The notes: generated by a model not told the origin, from the sequence alone. A DNA stretch of 27,229 nt from Kiritimatiellia bacterium (GCA_017405115.1 JAFRBA010000087.1:1-27229); one strand, 5' to 3'; positions 1-7,746 are shown, counted from the first letter of the stretch. Numbers and translations are program-made.

Positions 1-10
1 CTAAAGATAC

Positions 11-523
11 ATGCGGACGTTCGCTAGCATGGCCTTGTGCCTTTTCGCCGCCGCTACGGCGCAGGCGTTCGACTCGGCCGAATGGCACGGGAAGCGCGAG
101 GTCCTGCTGCGCGAGGCGGAGCGGCTGCAGGCCGCGTACTCAAACTGCCTAGCGAGTGCGCAGGAGCCGGCCGAGGACATCAAGGTGCCGGTCGAGACGT
201 TCGCGGACGGGTCGGTCAAGACGGTCGTCGCCGCGAAGCGCGCCCGCTTCTTCATGCACACCGGGCTGATATGGGCCGAGGGCGTCGTGATCCGCAAGTT
301 CGCGCCGGACGGGTCGGAGGAGTCCCGCATAGACGCGGAGAGCTGCGTCGTCGACCGCACGACAAAGAGCGGCTGGGCGGAGGGGCCGACGCGCGTGCGC
401 CACGGCAAGACGACGTTCCGCGGAAAGGGCGTCTACTTTTCGTCCCCAGAATCGTACGTGCGGGTGTTCCGCGACTCCGAGATCGATTCGACCGACCTTT
501 CATTCGGAGGGCTTGCGCCGTGA
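11..523 (+). CDS. LptC-like periplasmic LPS export protein
   Basis: A 170-residue secreted protein. The first 20 residues look like a signal peptide (short positive start, hydrophobic core, then AQA). The body (about 55-165) is polar and beta-rich with LptC/OstA-like phrasing: a segment on loss of material by mass (AKRARFF), a WAEGVVIRKF strand, then RIDAESCVVDRTT and a repeated G-x-V strand pattern. LptC carries LPS from the LptB2FG pump to LptA across the periplasm. Identity rests mainly on context: the next two genes are LptA-like and LptB, joined by overlaps. A stop codon in this frame at 2-4 rules out a longer N-terminus, so ATG 11 is the start. It could instead be a second OstA/LptA-fold protein, and lptF/lptG are not seen here. 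Confidence 0.55.
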   Translation: MRTFASMALCLFAAATAQAFDSAEWHGKREVLLREAERLQAAYSNCLASAQEPAEDIKVPVETFADGSVKTVVAAKRARFFMHTGLIWAEGVVIRKFAPDGSEESRIDAESCVVDRTTKSGWAEGPTRVRHGKTTFRGKGVYFSSPESYVRVFRDSEIDSTDLSFGGLAP

Positions 524-1008
524 CGTGCCTGCTGGCAGCACTGCTTGCGGCCGCGCAGCCCGCGGCGGCCACGAATGCGGCCCCTGCGTCGGTCCAGAGC
601 CTTCGCATCCGCAGCGCCACGAGCGACATCGACCGGGGCGCCGGGGTCGTGCTGCTGGAGGGCGACGTGGACGTGGCGCATTCCGACGGCTACGGAATGC
701 GGGCGGACAAGGTGTACCTGTTCCTCACCGCCTCGAACGAGCTCTCCCGCATCGTGGCCTCCGGGAACGTGGTGCTGACGAACGCGACGCGCTCGGCGAC
801 AAGCCCGCTTGCGACGTACCGCAGGGACCTCCGGGAGTTCGAGATGTTTTGCGACGGCGACGGCGCGTACGCGCGGCTGGTCGAGGTCGGCGAGCAGCGG
901 CGCGAGCTGGAGGGGCGCCGCATCCGCTTCTGGCTCGACACCGAGCAGGTGGAGGTTGACGAGCCGCGCATCACGGTAAGCAAGGCCGGGAAGGAGCCTG
1001 GGAAATGA
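520..1008 (+). CDS. LptA/OstA-like periplasmic LPS transport protein
   Basis: A 162-residue protein starting at GTG 520, which overlaps the previous stop (GTGA) and has a GGAGG ribosome site at 506-510. The open frame extends much further upstream, but that part is the shadow of the preceding gene. A short signal peptide (LLAALLAAAQPAAA) precedes an OstA/LptA-type domain. It reads ATSDIDRGAGVVLLEGDVDV, then MRADKVYLFL, then RIVASGNVVLTN: the usual pattern of a 'remove, store, mark' beta-jellyroll with GxV strands. LptA bridges inner and outer membranes for LPS export. The stop overlaps the lptB start (ATGA at 1005), so translation of the three genes is probably coupled. Confidence 0.7.
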   Translation: MTCLLAALLAAAQPAAATNAAPASVQSLRIRSATSDIDRGAGVVLLEGDVDVAHSDGYGMRADKVYLFLTASNELSRIVASGNVVLTNATRSATSPLATYRRDLREFEMFCDGDGAYARLVEVGEQRRELEGRRIRFWLDTEQVEVDEPRITVSKAGKEPGK

Positions 1009-1787
1009 GCGACCCTGTCATGGATGCCATGCGAGCGATGGCGGACGAGAAGGCGGCTGCCGCACGCCCCGACCTGTCGGCGACTGGCCTTGTGAAGGTC
1101 TACGGCGACCGCACGGTCGTGGGCGGCATAAGCGTGCACTGCTCGTGCGGCGAGATAGTCGGGATCCTCGGCCCGAACGGCGCAGGCAAGACCACCACGT
1201 TCTACATGATCGTCGGGCTCGTGCGCCCGGAGTCCGGCAAGGTGGAGCTCCGCGGCACGGACATCACCCGCCTGCCCGTCTACCGCCGCGCCAGGATGGG
1301 CCTCGGGTATCTCGCGCAGGAGGCCAGCGTCTTCCGCCGGCTGACGGTGTGGGAAAACGTGATGGCGATCCTCGAGACGCTGCCGATGGGGCGCAAGGCC
1401 CGCGCCGAGCGCGCGGAGGAGCTTCTTGCGCCGTTCGACCTCATGAAGGTCGCGAAGCAGCCCGCCTACACGCTCTCAGGCGGCGAACGGCGCAAGCTGG
1501 AGATCGCGCGCGCCCTTGTGCGCCGGCCGACGGTGCTGATGCTCGACGAGCCGTTCGCCGGCGTCGACCCCCTTAGCGTGAACGAGATACAGGAGATCGT
1601 CTGCGGCCTCGCGGCGAAGGGCCTGGGCATCGTGATAACCGACCACAACGTCCGAGAGACGCTTTCGGTCGTGAACCGCGCGTATCTGGTGTACGACGGG
1701 CGCCTTCTCAGGGAAGGGTCCAGCCAGGAGCTTGTCAGCGATCCGGAGGTGCGCGAGAAGTACCTCGGCGAGAACTTCCGGATGTAG
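1005..1787 (+). CDS. lptB: LPS export ABC transporter ATP-binding protein LptB
   Basis: A 260-residue ABC ATPase that powers LPS extraction from the inner membrane with LptF/LptG. All motifs are intact: Walker A GPNGAGKTT (56-64), Q-loop Gln105 in YLAQE, signature LSGGE (157-161) followed by RRKLEIARAL, Walker B VLMLDE (177-182) and H-loop His214 in TDHNV. The signature context LSGGERRKLEIARAL, the phrase DEPFAGVDP and the YLAQEASVFRRLTVWEN segment are typical of LptB rather than of the related LivG/LivF group. The N-terminus carries about 25 extra residues compared with E. coli LptB. It starts inside the stop of the LptA-like gene and is followed after 24 bases by hpf, a neighbour commonly found after lptB in Gram-negative bacteria. 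Confidence 0.95.
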   Translation: MSDPVMDAMRAMADEKAAAARPDLSATGLVKVYGDRTVVGGISVHCSCGEIVGILGPNGAGKTTTFYMIVGLVRPESGKVELRGTDITRLPVYRRARMGLGYLAQEASVFRRLTVWENVMAILETLPMGRKARAERAEELLAPFDLMKVAKQPAYTLSGGERRKLEIARALVRRPTVLMLDEPFAGVDPLSVNEIQEIVCGLAAKGLGIVITDHNVRETLSVVNRAYLVYDGRLLREGSSQELVSDPEVREKYLGENFRM

Positions 1788-1811
1788 AGTTAAGGAAAGG
1801 AGAAAAGGAAG

Positions 1812-2147
1812 ATGAGCATAGAAGTGACGATGAGGCACAGCGACGTCCGAATAGAGGCGCTCAAGAACTACGCCGAGAGGCGCATGGAGCTGCTGAAGGA
1901 GCGTTTCCCGAAGGTGACGAAGGTCTCCATCGTGATTGACGTCGACGTGAAGAAGCACATGTACATGGCCGAAGTCGTGGCGAACCGCCTCGGCGAGACC
2001 GCAGTCGGCGCGAAGGAGTTCTCCGAGTCGGCTAAGAGCGTGATCGACACGGCGGCGGCCCGCGCGGAGCGGCAGCTGCTCAAGATGCGCGTCAAGGCCC
2101 GCAAGGGCACCGTGCGCCGCCAGCGCGCGGCGTCTGCAAAGAACTGA
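1812..2147 (+). CDS. hpf: Ribosome hibernation promoting factor, short HPF/YfiA family
   Basis: A 111-residue protein of the HPF/RaiA (sigma-54 modulation) family, which binds the decoding centre of idle 70S ribosomes. The fold is clear: MSIEVTMRHSDV first strand, helix with ALKNYAERRMELLKERFP, strands KVSIVIDVDV and YMAEVVANRL, and the final helix SAKSVIDTAAARAERQLLKMRVK. It ends in a basic tail and lacks the extra C-terminal dimerisation domain of long HPF, so it is the short form. A strong purine-rich ribosome site (AAGGAAAGGAG) lies at 1794-1804, ahead of the ATG. Its place between lptB and the HPr kinase matches the lptB-(rpoN)-hpf-PTS order known from many Gram-negatives; rpoN is missing here. 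Confidence 0.92.
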   Translation: MSIEVTMRHSDVRIEALKNYAERRMELLKERFPKVTKVSIVIDVDVKKHMYMAEVVANRLGETAVGAKEFSESAKSVIDTAAARAERQLLKMRVKARKGTVRRQRAASAKN

Positions 2148-2159
2148 CGCGACGGGCGG

Positions 2160-3164
2160 ATGGAGACGCTGCCGACAAAAGCGAGCGCGAAGGGGAGGAC
2201 CTTCACCGTAGCCGACTTCTACGAGGCCGGGCGCGAGGAGCTTTCCCTGACGATCGTCTCCGGCGGCGCGAACATGCAGCGCACGGTCGAGGAGCCGATC
2301 GTGAACCGGCCCGGGCTGGCTCTGACGGGGTTCTACGAGCACTTCGCGTGGCGCAGGCTGCAGCTCGTCGGCAAGGCGGAGATGGCGTACCTCCGGTCGC
2401 TGGACACGGAGACCAGGCGCTCGCGCTTCCAGGCGCTGCTGGACAGGCGGGCGTTCTGCTTCATCTTCACCAACGGCCAGAAGCCTAGCGCCATGGAGAT
2501 CTCGCTCGGCGAGAAGTCAGGCGCGGTCTTCATGACGTCGCCCCTGAAGACGCGCACCTTCTCGCACCTGAGCGCCTTCGTCCTGGAGAAGCTCAGCGCG
2601 CCGACGGCGTCGATATACGGCACGATGGTGGAGGTCTGCGGGCTCGGGGTGCTCATAGAGGGCGAGCCCGGGCTCGGCAAGTCGGAGACTGCGCTCGGCC
2701 TCATAAAGCGAGGCTGCTCGCTGATAGCCGACGACCTGACCTGCGTGCGCAAGGAGGTCGGCAACGGCATCCTGTTCGGGTCGGCTTCCGACTCGACCGC
2801 CGGGTACATGGAGATACGCGGGATCGGCATAATGCACATCCCGAGCATCTTCGGCGTGTCGGCGGTGCGCGGCGAGAAGAGGCTTGAGCTCGTCATAACG
2901 TTCAAGCGGCTGCAGGACGTCAAGGGCGAGGTCGACCGGATCGGCCAGACCCGCAGGGTGCGCACCATCCTCGGCGTGGACGTGCCGAACGTCATGATAC
3001 CGGTGTCCGAGGGGCGGGACCTGGTGAACCTTGTCGAGACCGCGGCGATGCAGCAGAAGTTGCTTATGTCCGGGATGGATCCCGTCGAAGGGCTTTCGGA
3101 GCGCCTGCGCAAACGGGCGGATGCGATGCAGGCGAAGACTGCGAACAAAGGGGGAAGACGATGA
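2160..3164 (+). CDS. hprK: HPr kinase/phosphorylase
   Basis: A 334-residue HprK, which phosphorylates HPr on a serine with ATP and removes the phosphate by phosphorolysis. The N-terminal domain (to about 135) ends in the family phrase SPLKTRTFS. The C-terminal kinase domain has the P-loop GEPGLGKSE (168-176), the acidic pair ADD (Asp191-Asp192) and the HprK signature MEIRGIGI (217-224). One position is odd. Where B. subtilis HprK has the conserved His of AIHGVLVD, this protein has Tyr153 (SIYGTMVE). The following RGH-RLVADD is RGC-SLIADD. The rest of the site is intact, so it is probably active but may have an altered kinase/phosphorylase balance. The stop overlaps the HPr start by four bases (ATGA at 3161). 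Confidence 0.93.
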   Translation: METLPTKASAKGRTFTVADFYEAGREELSLTIVSGGANMQRTVEEPIVNRPGLALTGFYEHFAWRRLQLVGKAEMAYLRSLDTETRRSRFQALLDRRAFCFIFTNGQKPSAMEISLGEKSGAVFMTSPLKTRTFSHLSAFVLEKLSAPTASIYGTMVEVCGLGVLIEGEPGLGKSETALGLIKRGCSLIADDLTCVRKEVGNGILFGSASDSTAGYMEIRGIGIMHIPSIFGVSAVRGEKRLELVITFKRLQDVKGEVDRIGQTRRVRTILGVDVPNVMIPVSEGRDLVNLVETAAMQQKLLMSGMDPVEGLSERLRKRADAMQAKTANKGGRR

Positions 3165-3448
3165 GTACGGAGAAGATCACGAGGGAGCTGAGGCTCCAGA
3201 ACAAGTATGGAATGCACATGCGCCCGGCCGGGCTGTTCGCGAAGTGCGCAAGCCGCTTCGACGCGGACGTCGAGGTCGAGAAGGACGGCAACGTCGTCTC
3301 GGGCAAGTCGATAATGGCGCTCATGACGCTCGAGGCCGTGTGCGGAACGGTGCTGCGCGTCACGGCCTCCGGCCCGCAGGCGGCGGAGGTGCTTGACGAA
3401 CTCGAGGCGCTTGTCGGGCGCAAGTTCGACATTCCGGATGAGCAGTGA
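3161..3448 (+). CDS. ptsH: HPr family phosphocarrier protein
   Basis: A 95-residue HPr. The Enzyme I-phosphorylated histidine is His19, in the motif GMHMRPAG, and the HprK target serine is Ser50, in GKSIMALMTL. Both are canonical, so this protein can take phosphate from both PEP/Enzyme I and ATP/HprK. It starts in the hprK stop codon and is followed directly by Enzyme I, making a complete HprK-HPr-EI set. No sugar-specific Enzyme II appears in the window, which suggests either distant EII genes or a mainly regulatory phosphorelay. An Npr-type (nitrogen PTS) label is possible, but the Ser-containing GKSIM motif and the adjacent kinase favour an HPr that HprK regulates. Confidence 0.93.
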   Translation: MSTEKITRELRLQNKYGMHMRPAGLFAKCASRFDADVEVEKDGNVVSGKSIMALMTLEAVCGTVLRVTASGPQAAEVLDELEALVGRKFDIPDEQ

Positions 3449-3455
3449 CGGTCCC

Positions 3456-5246
3456 ATGAGGACGCTGACGGGCCTTCCGACGGCGCGAGGATTCGCGATC
3501 GGGCCTGTCTTCATCTACCGCGGGGACGGCGACGTCCCCGTTCCCGAGTATCTGCTGGAGCCGGGCAGGGAGGGCGACGAGCTGCTGCGCCTGAAGCGCG
3601 CCAGGAACGAGGCAGTGCGCGACCTGGAGGGGCTCATCGCCGTAATGAACGAGCGTTCGGGCAAGGCCGAGGCCAAGATATTCGACGGCCACCTGATGTT
3701 CCTCGAGGATCCGACGCTCGCCGAGGAGACCGAACGGCGCATCACCGTCGACCGCGTAAACGCGGAGTCGGCCGTCAAGCAGACGATAGCGGGCGCACGC
3801 GCAAAGTTCGCGCGCATGAACGACCCGTACTTCCGCGAGCGCGTCCGCGACCTCGACGACGTGGAGAGGCGGCTTCTCAAGGCCCTCGTGGGCTTTGCGT
3901 CCAACCCGCACCTCGAGCTCCGCGCGCCGGCGATAGTCGTGGCCGACGACCTGACGCCGTCCGAGACGGTGCAGCTGCCGCGCGACTATGTGCTTGGCTT
4001 CGCCACCAACGGCGGGTCCACGACGAGCCATGTGGCGCTGCTGGCGAGGGCGATGGGCATCCCGGCGGTCACTGGTCTGGGCGACATAACCTCGGCTGTC
4101 AGGGCCGGCGAGACAGTGCTGCTGGACGGCACGTCGGGAGTGGTGACCGTGTCGCCGGACCGCGAGACGGTGCTGCGCTTCCGCGACCTCGTCGAGCGGC
4201 AGCAGGAGCTGTCGGAGGAGTTCCTTTCCGTCGGCAGGCGCCCTGCCGGCACTCTCCGCGGGGAAGGGGAGGTGCCACTGTTCGCCAACGTCCACCCTGG
4301 CGTCCCGTTCGACGGCATACGCGGGCAGGGGGCGCGCGGCATAGGCCTGTACAGGAGCGAGTACCTCTGGCTCAACGCCGAGCGCGAGCCCACCGAGGAC
4401 GAGCAGGCCGCCGCATACCGCGAGGCGGCCGAGTTCACGGCGACGCTTTCGCCGACGGCCACGGTGACAATACGCGCCCTTGACATAGGCGGCGACAAGA
4501 TGATGAGCGTCCTCTCCCGCCAGGACGCCCTTAGGCGCGAGTCCAATCCGTTCCTGGGCAACCGCTCGATACGCTATCTCCTGTCCAACCCCGGCGTCTT
4601 CCGCACGCAGCTGAGGGCCGTGCTCCGCGCGTCGTCGGCGGGGAACGTCCGCCTGATGTACCCGATGGTCTCCTGCATCGACGAGCTCCAGGCCTCCGCC
4701 GAGATCCTCGAAGAGGCGAAACGCGAGCTCGACAGGGAAGGCGTCGCCTATGACCGCGCCCTCAAGGTGGGCACGATGATCGAGGTGCCCGCCGCCGCCG
4801 TCAACGCCGCCGCCATCGCACGGTACGCCGACTTCTTCTCGATAGGCACCAACGACCTTATCCAGTACACGATGGCGGCCGACCGCGGCAACGACGCAGT
4901 GGCCTCGCTCTACCAGCCCACCAACCCGGCGATCCTCAAGCTCATGCGCGGGGTGATAGCGGCGGCGAAGGGCCGCGGAATACCAGTCGGCGTCTGCGGG
5001 GAGTCCGCCGCCGACCCCCTCGTGGGGGTGCTGTGGGCGGCGATGGGCGCGGACCATCTGTCGATGTCCGCGACCTACATACCGTTCATGTCAAAGCTCC
5101 TTTCGCGCCTGACGCGGGCCGACCTCGACGACTACGCCGGCACCGTGGAGTCGATGGGGGACGCGGTTACCGGCCGCGCCGTGATGGAGCAATGCCGCAA
5201 GTGGATGCTTGCGCACATACCCGACTTCGACAACATCGCTATCTGA
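3456..5246 (+). CDS. ptsI: Phosphoenolpyruvate-protein phosphotransferase (Enzyme I)
   Basis: A 596-residue Enzyme I that moves phosphate from PEP to HPr. The start at ATG 3456 gives MRTLTGLPTARGFAIGP, the normal Enzyme I beginning. ATG 3438, overlapping the end of HPr, is an alternative that adds six residues. Phosphohistidine motif: GGSTTSHVALLARAMGIPAV, with His192. The C-terminal PEP-binding barrel shows GIGLYRSEYLW, the RALDIGGDK segment, FFSIGTNDLIQYTMAADRGN and the GVCGESAADP loop bearing the active-site Cys. Length and domain order are those of a full Enzyme I without a GAF domain, so it is not the PtsP type. It forms one transcription unit with hprK and HPr. Confidence 0.94.
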   Translation: MRTLTGLPTARGFAIGPVFIYRGDGDVPVPEYLLEPGREGDELLRLKRARNEAVRDLEGLIAVMNERSGKAEAKIFDGHLMFLEDPTLAEETERRITVDRVNAESAVKQTIAGARAKFARMNDPYFRERVRDLDDVERRLLKALVGFASNPHLELRAPAIVVADDLTPSETVQLPRDYVLGFATNGGSTTSHVALLARAMGIPAVTGLGDITSAVRAGETVLLDGTSGVVTVSPDRETVLRFRDLVERQQELSEEFLSVGRRPAGTLRGEGEVPLFANVHPGVPFDGIRGQGARGIGLYRSEYLWLNAEREPTEDEQAAAYREAAEFTATLSPTATVTIRALDIGGDKMMSVLSRQDALRRESNPFLGNRSIRYLLSNPGVFRTQLRAVLRASSAGNVRLMYPMVSCIDELQASAEILEEAKRELDREGVAYDRALKVGTMIEVPAAAVNAAAIARYADFFSIGTNDLIQYTMAADRGNDAVASLYQPTNPAILKLMRGVIAAAKGRGIPVGVCGESAADPLVGVLWAAMGADHLSMSATYIPFMSKLLSRLTRADLDDYAGTVESMGDAVTGRAVMEQCRKWMLAHIPDFDNIAI

Positions 5247-5251
5247 CGGGC

Positions 5252-6205
5252 ATGTTGCGCTACGTTATCAGACGCATTCTGGAGACGGTGCCGACGACCG
5301 CCGGCATAGTGCTTGTCGCGTTTGCACTCTTCAACGTCGTCGGAGGGTCCCCCGCCGAGGCGATACTCGGCAAGAACGCCACCGCCGAGGCGATCGCCGC
5401 GTTCAACCACAAGTGGGGCTACGACAAGCCCCTTGTGATCGGCGACGGCAACGTCTTCGACAGCCAGCTTTTCCGGTTCGTCGGGGACTTGTGCCGCGGC
5501 GACTTCGGCTACTCCATCGAGAACCAGGAGCCCGTGATCGAAGTGCTGAAGCGCGGCGTGGGGCCGTCGCTGTCGCTTACCGTTCCGATCCTCGCGGGAT
5601 GCGTCGCGCTCGGTCTCATGCTGGCCATGCTGGCGGCATACTTCCGGGGGCGCGCCGTGGACAGGGCCGTCCTCGTCGGCTCCACCGTCCTAATGAGCGT
5701 CAACTACGTGGTGTGGGTGCTAGCCGGGCAGTTCTTCCTCTCATACAAGGCGGGGCTTTTCCCGGTGTGGGGCTACGAGAGCGCGTTCTACCTCGTGCTG
5801 CCGGTCATGATAGGCGTGATGTCGTCGATAGGCACAGACGTGCGCTTCTTCCGCACCGCGATCCTCGACGAGCTCTACCGCCCCTACGTGCTCACGGCCC
5901 GCGCGAAGGGCCTGTCGCGCCCGGCGGTCATGCTACGCCATGTCCTGCCCAACGCGCTGATCCCGATAGTCACCTACGTGTCACTGTCGATTCCCGGGCT
6001 GTTCGCGGGCTCGCTCCTCCTCGAAAGCTTCTTCGGAATCCCGGGCCTCGGGTCCGTCTCGATCAACGCCATCCACTCTTCGGACATGGCGGTCGTGAGG
6101 ACCGTGGTCGTACTGGGGGCGATTCTCTACCAGTTCGTCAACCTTGTGACCGACTTGGTCTACGGGCTGGTGGATCCCCGCGTGAGGCTTGCGGGAGAAA
6201 GGTGA
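5252..6205 (+). CDS. DppB/OppB-type ABC transporter permease, lone
   Basis: A 317-residue inner-membrane permease starting at ATG 5252, five bases after ptsI; the longer open frame upstream is a shadow of ptsI. The beginning MLRYVIRRILETVPTTAGIVLVAFALF is the standard DppB/OppB first membrane segment. It is followed by a periplasmic loop with GDFGYSIEN, several hydrophobic segments and the EAA loop (LTARAKGLSRPAVMLRHVLPNAL) that contacts the ATPase. The end LLESFFGIPGLGSVSINAI is also family-typical. Such permeases import di- and oligopeptides or related solutes together with a DppC partner, two ATPases and a binding protein. None of these follows here; the next gene is a serine hydrolase. 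Either the partners are elsewhere or this is an unusual orphan. Confidence 0.88.
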   Translation: MLRYVIRRILETVPTTAGIVLVAFALFNVVGGSPAEAILGKNATAEAIAAFNHKWGYDKPLVIGDGNVFDSQLFRFVGDLCRGDFGYSIENQEPVIEVLKRGVGPSLSLTVPILAGCVALGLMLAMLAAYFRGRAVDRAVLVGSTVLMSVNYVVWVLAGQFFLSYKAGLFPVWGYESAFYLVLPVMIGVMSSIGTDVRFFRTAILDELYRPYVLTARAKGLSRPAVMLRHVLPNALIPIVTYVSLSIPGLFAGSLLLESFFGIPGLGSVSINAIHSSDMAVVRTVVVLGAILYQFVNLVTDLVYGLVDPRVRLAGER

Positions 6206-6212
6206 AAAAGAC

Positions 6213-7352
6213 ATGAACGCAAAATGGAACTTCGTATTGCGCGCCATCGCGCCCGCCGCGGTCGCCGCGGCGCTCTCCGGCTGCATCGCCGCGAGGCACT
6301 CCGCCGAGGTGCGCGAAGCCCTCGGCCCGTATGTCGACAGAGGCGAGATCGCCGGCGTGGTCAGCGTCCTGTCGGACGCCGACGGACGGATCACGGCGGA
6401 CTGCTTCGGCTACGCAGACGTGGAGGGCCGCCGCCCGATGGACCTCGACACGGTGTTCGCCGTGTTCTCGATGACGAAAACGTTCACAGGCTGCGCGCTC
6501 ATGGTAGCCGTGGACCGCGGCATCCTGAGCCTCGACGACGCGGTCTCGAAGTACCTGCCTGAGTTCGCGGACGTCGGGAACCGCATCACCATACGCGACT
6601 GCATGTGCCACGTCACCGGCATCACCGGCGGAGCCGTGGACATCAAGAAGCGCAGCGTCCCCCTCCGCGAGGCCGCACGCCGCTTCGCCGAAGGCGGCAA
6701 GTGCGAGGTGCCGCCAGGCACGCGGTTCCGCTACGGCAACGCACATGTCGATGTTGCCGCAGCCTGCCTGGAGGTCGCAAGCGGCCAGCCCTTCGAGGAG
6801 TTCCTGCGGGAGAACGTGCTCGAGCCTCTCGGCATGCACGACACCTGCTTCGAGCCAACGCCCGACATGGTGGCGAGGATGGTCCGGCCCTACACCACTG
6901 AAGGCGGCCCGTTCCGTCCGGGAAACGATGCATGCTGCATCCAGCTCAAGTTTCCCGTCGGCTACAAAGTCTACCCGGCGCCGTCGGGAGGGCTCTTCTC
7001 GACGCCGCGCGACATGATGCGCTTCTCGCAGATGCTCGCGCACCATGGCGAGCGCGACGGCGTGCGCATCGTCTCCCGCAGGACGTTCGACGAGGTCTGG
7101 GCGAAGAAGCAGACTCCGCCCGGCATCGCCGAGCCGTACACGGTCGGCAGCTGGCTCTACGGCGACTGGTTCGGGCACGAGGGCGCGATGAGGACCGACC
7201 AGCGCGCGAACCTCAGGACGGGGCATTCCCGGGTGTTCTTCATCCAGACGGAGAACAAGGCAGGCAAGGCGTTCTTCGACGCGAAGCGCGACTGGCACAA
7301 GGCGTGCGACGCCTATCAGCACATGGAAGTTCCCTTCAAGGCGAACAACTAG
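6213..7352 (+). CDS. Serine beta-lactamase family (class C-like) lipoprotein hydrolase
   Basis: A 379-residue predicted lipoprotein. ATG 6213 has a purine-rich ribosome site (GAGAAAGG, 6195-6202). The signal peptide ends in the lipobox LSGC (21-24). The serine hydrolase motif SxxK is SMTK, with Ser86 and Lys89, and the second motif YxN is YGN (Tyr174-Asn176). The folding pattern follows the beta-lactamase/PBP4* (PF00144) family: FAVFSMTKTFTG, DDAVSKYLPEF, ITIRDCMCHVTGI, PPGTRFRYGNAHVD, FLRENVLEPLGMHDT and SGGLFSTPRDMMRFSQ. These enzymes include beta-lactamases, D-aminopeptidases and esterases, so the substrate cannot be fixed from sequence. It lies 7 bases behind the lone peptide-type permease, which would fit processing of peptides or cell-wall fragments for uptake, but that is inference. 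Confidence 0.88.
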   Translation: MNAKWNFVLRAIAPAAVAAALSGCIAARHSAEVREALGPYVDRGEIAGVVSVLSDADGRITADCFGYADVEGRRPMDLDTVFAVFSMTKTFTGCALMVAVDRGILSLDDAVSKYLPEFADVGNRITIRDCMCHVTGITGGAVDIKKRSVPLREAARRFAEGGKCEVPPGTRFRYGNAHVDVAAACLEVASGQPFEEFLRENVLEPLGMHDTCFEPTPDMVARMVRPYTTEGGPFRPGNDACCIQLKFPVGYKVYPAPSGGLFSTPRDMMRFSQMLAHHGERDGVRIVSRRTFDEVWAKKQTPPGIAEPYTVGSWLYGDWFGHEGAMRTDQRANLRTGHSRVFFIQTENKAGKAFFDAKRDWHKACDAYQHMEVPFKANN

Positions 7353-7379
7353 TCCGCTGCGCGGCAGTCGCGCGGGAAC

Positions 7380-7469
7380 TGGCGGAGGGGGGGGGATTCG
7401 AACCCCCGGTGGACTTGCGCCCACACAACCTTTCCAAGGTTGCACCATCGACCACTCGGACACCCCTCC
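7380..7469 (-). tRNA. tRNA-Ser (GGA)
   Basis: Read on the minus strand, the gene begins GGAGGGGTG and ends with an encoded CCA. The seven-base acceptor stem pairs GGAGGGG with CCCCTCC. The anticodon stem-loop has loop TTGGAAA, giving anticodon GGA (codon UCC, Ser). A long variable arm (GTGGGCGCAAGTCCAC), typical of class II serine tRNAs, precedes the T-arm GTTCGAA. A run of nine G on the plus strand is explained by the T-stem followed by the acceptor stem. It is the third gene of a three-tRNA leftward operon. Confidence 0.95.
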
Positions 7470-7525
7470 AGGCCTACTGTTCGTCTGTCTAGCTTGCCAG
7501 CCGTAGCTCCGCAAGGAGCGAAGGC

Positions 7526-7611
7526 TGGTGCCAGGAGCGGGACTCGAACCCGCACGTCCTCGCGGACAGCAGATTTTGAGTCTGCCGCGGCTGCCATTAC
7601 GCCACCCTGGC
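7526..7611 (-). tRNA. tRNA-Leu (CAA)
   Basis: On the minus strand the gene begins GCCAGGGTGGCG and ends TCCTGGCACCA with encoded CCA. The acceptor stem GCCAGGG pairs with TCCTGGC (one G-T). The anticodon arm is GCAGA, loop CTCAAAA, TCTGC, giving anticodon CAA (codon UUG, Leu). The variable arm GTCC-GCGA-GGAC is a stem of the class II size expected for leucine tRNAs, and the T-loop is GTTCGAG. It lies between the Gly and Ser tRNA genes. Confidence 0.94.
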
Positions 7612-7621
7612 GAACCTGCCT

Positions 7622-7695
7622 TGGAGCGGGCGAAGGGAATCGAACCCTCGTAGCCAGCTTGGAAGGCTGGAGCTCTGCCATTGAGCTACGCCCGC
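7622..7695 (-). tRNA. tRNA-Gly (UCC)
   Basis: On the minus strand the gene begins GCGGGCGTAGCTCAATGGCA and ends CGCCCGCTCCA with encoded CCA. The acceptor stem GCGGGCG pairs perfectly with CGCCCGC. The anticodon arm CCAGC, loop CTTCCAA, GCTGG gives anticodon TCC (codons GGA/GGG, Gly). The T-arm is GGGTTCGATTCCC. It is the first gene of the leftward tRNA operon; only ten bases separate it from tRNA-Leu. Confidence 0.96.
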
Positions 7696-7716
7696 TTTTC
7701 CAGACGAACGGCGGAG

Positions 7717-7746
7717 ATTATACCATATTCCGCCGCCTGAAATCAA
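7717..7746 (-). promoter_or_regulatory. Sigma-70 promoter of the tRNA operon
   Basis: On the minus strand a perfect TATAAT (7717-7722) is preceded by TGG, making an extended -10, and by TTGATT at 7741-7746 with an 18-base spacer. It lies 21 bases upstream of the mature tRNA-Gly 5' end, as expected for a stable-RNA promoter. It has the same TGGTATAAT box as the protein-gene promoters in this window. Confidence 0.85.

Noticed and set aside
37..519. N-terminal extension of the LptA-like gene
   Set aside because: It is the out-of-frame reading of the LptC-like gene. The signal peptide and GGAGG site place the true start at 520.
3360..5057. A 565-codon minus-strand open frame opposite Enzyme I
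   Set aside because: It is the antisense shadow of ptsI in GC-rich DNA. It is full of His, Arg and Gly runs, matches no family and has no promoter or ribosome site.
7386..7395. Run of nine G as a possible slippage site or G-quadruplex
   Set aside because: Fully explained by the T-stem and acceptor stem of tRNA-Ser on the other strand.
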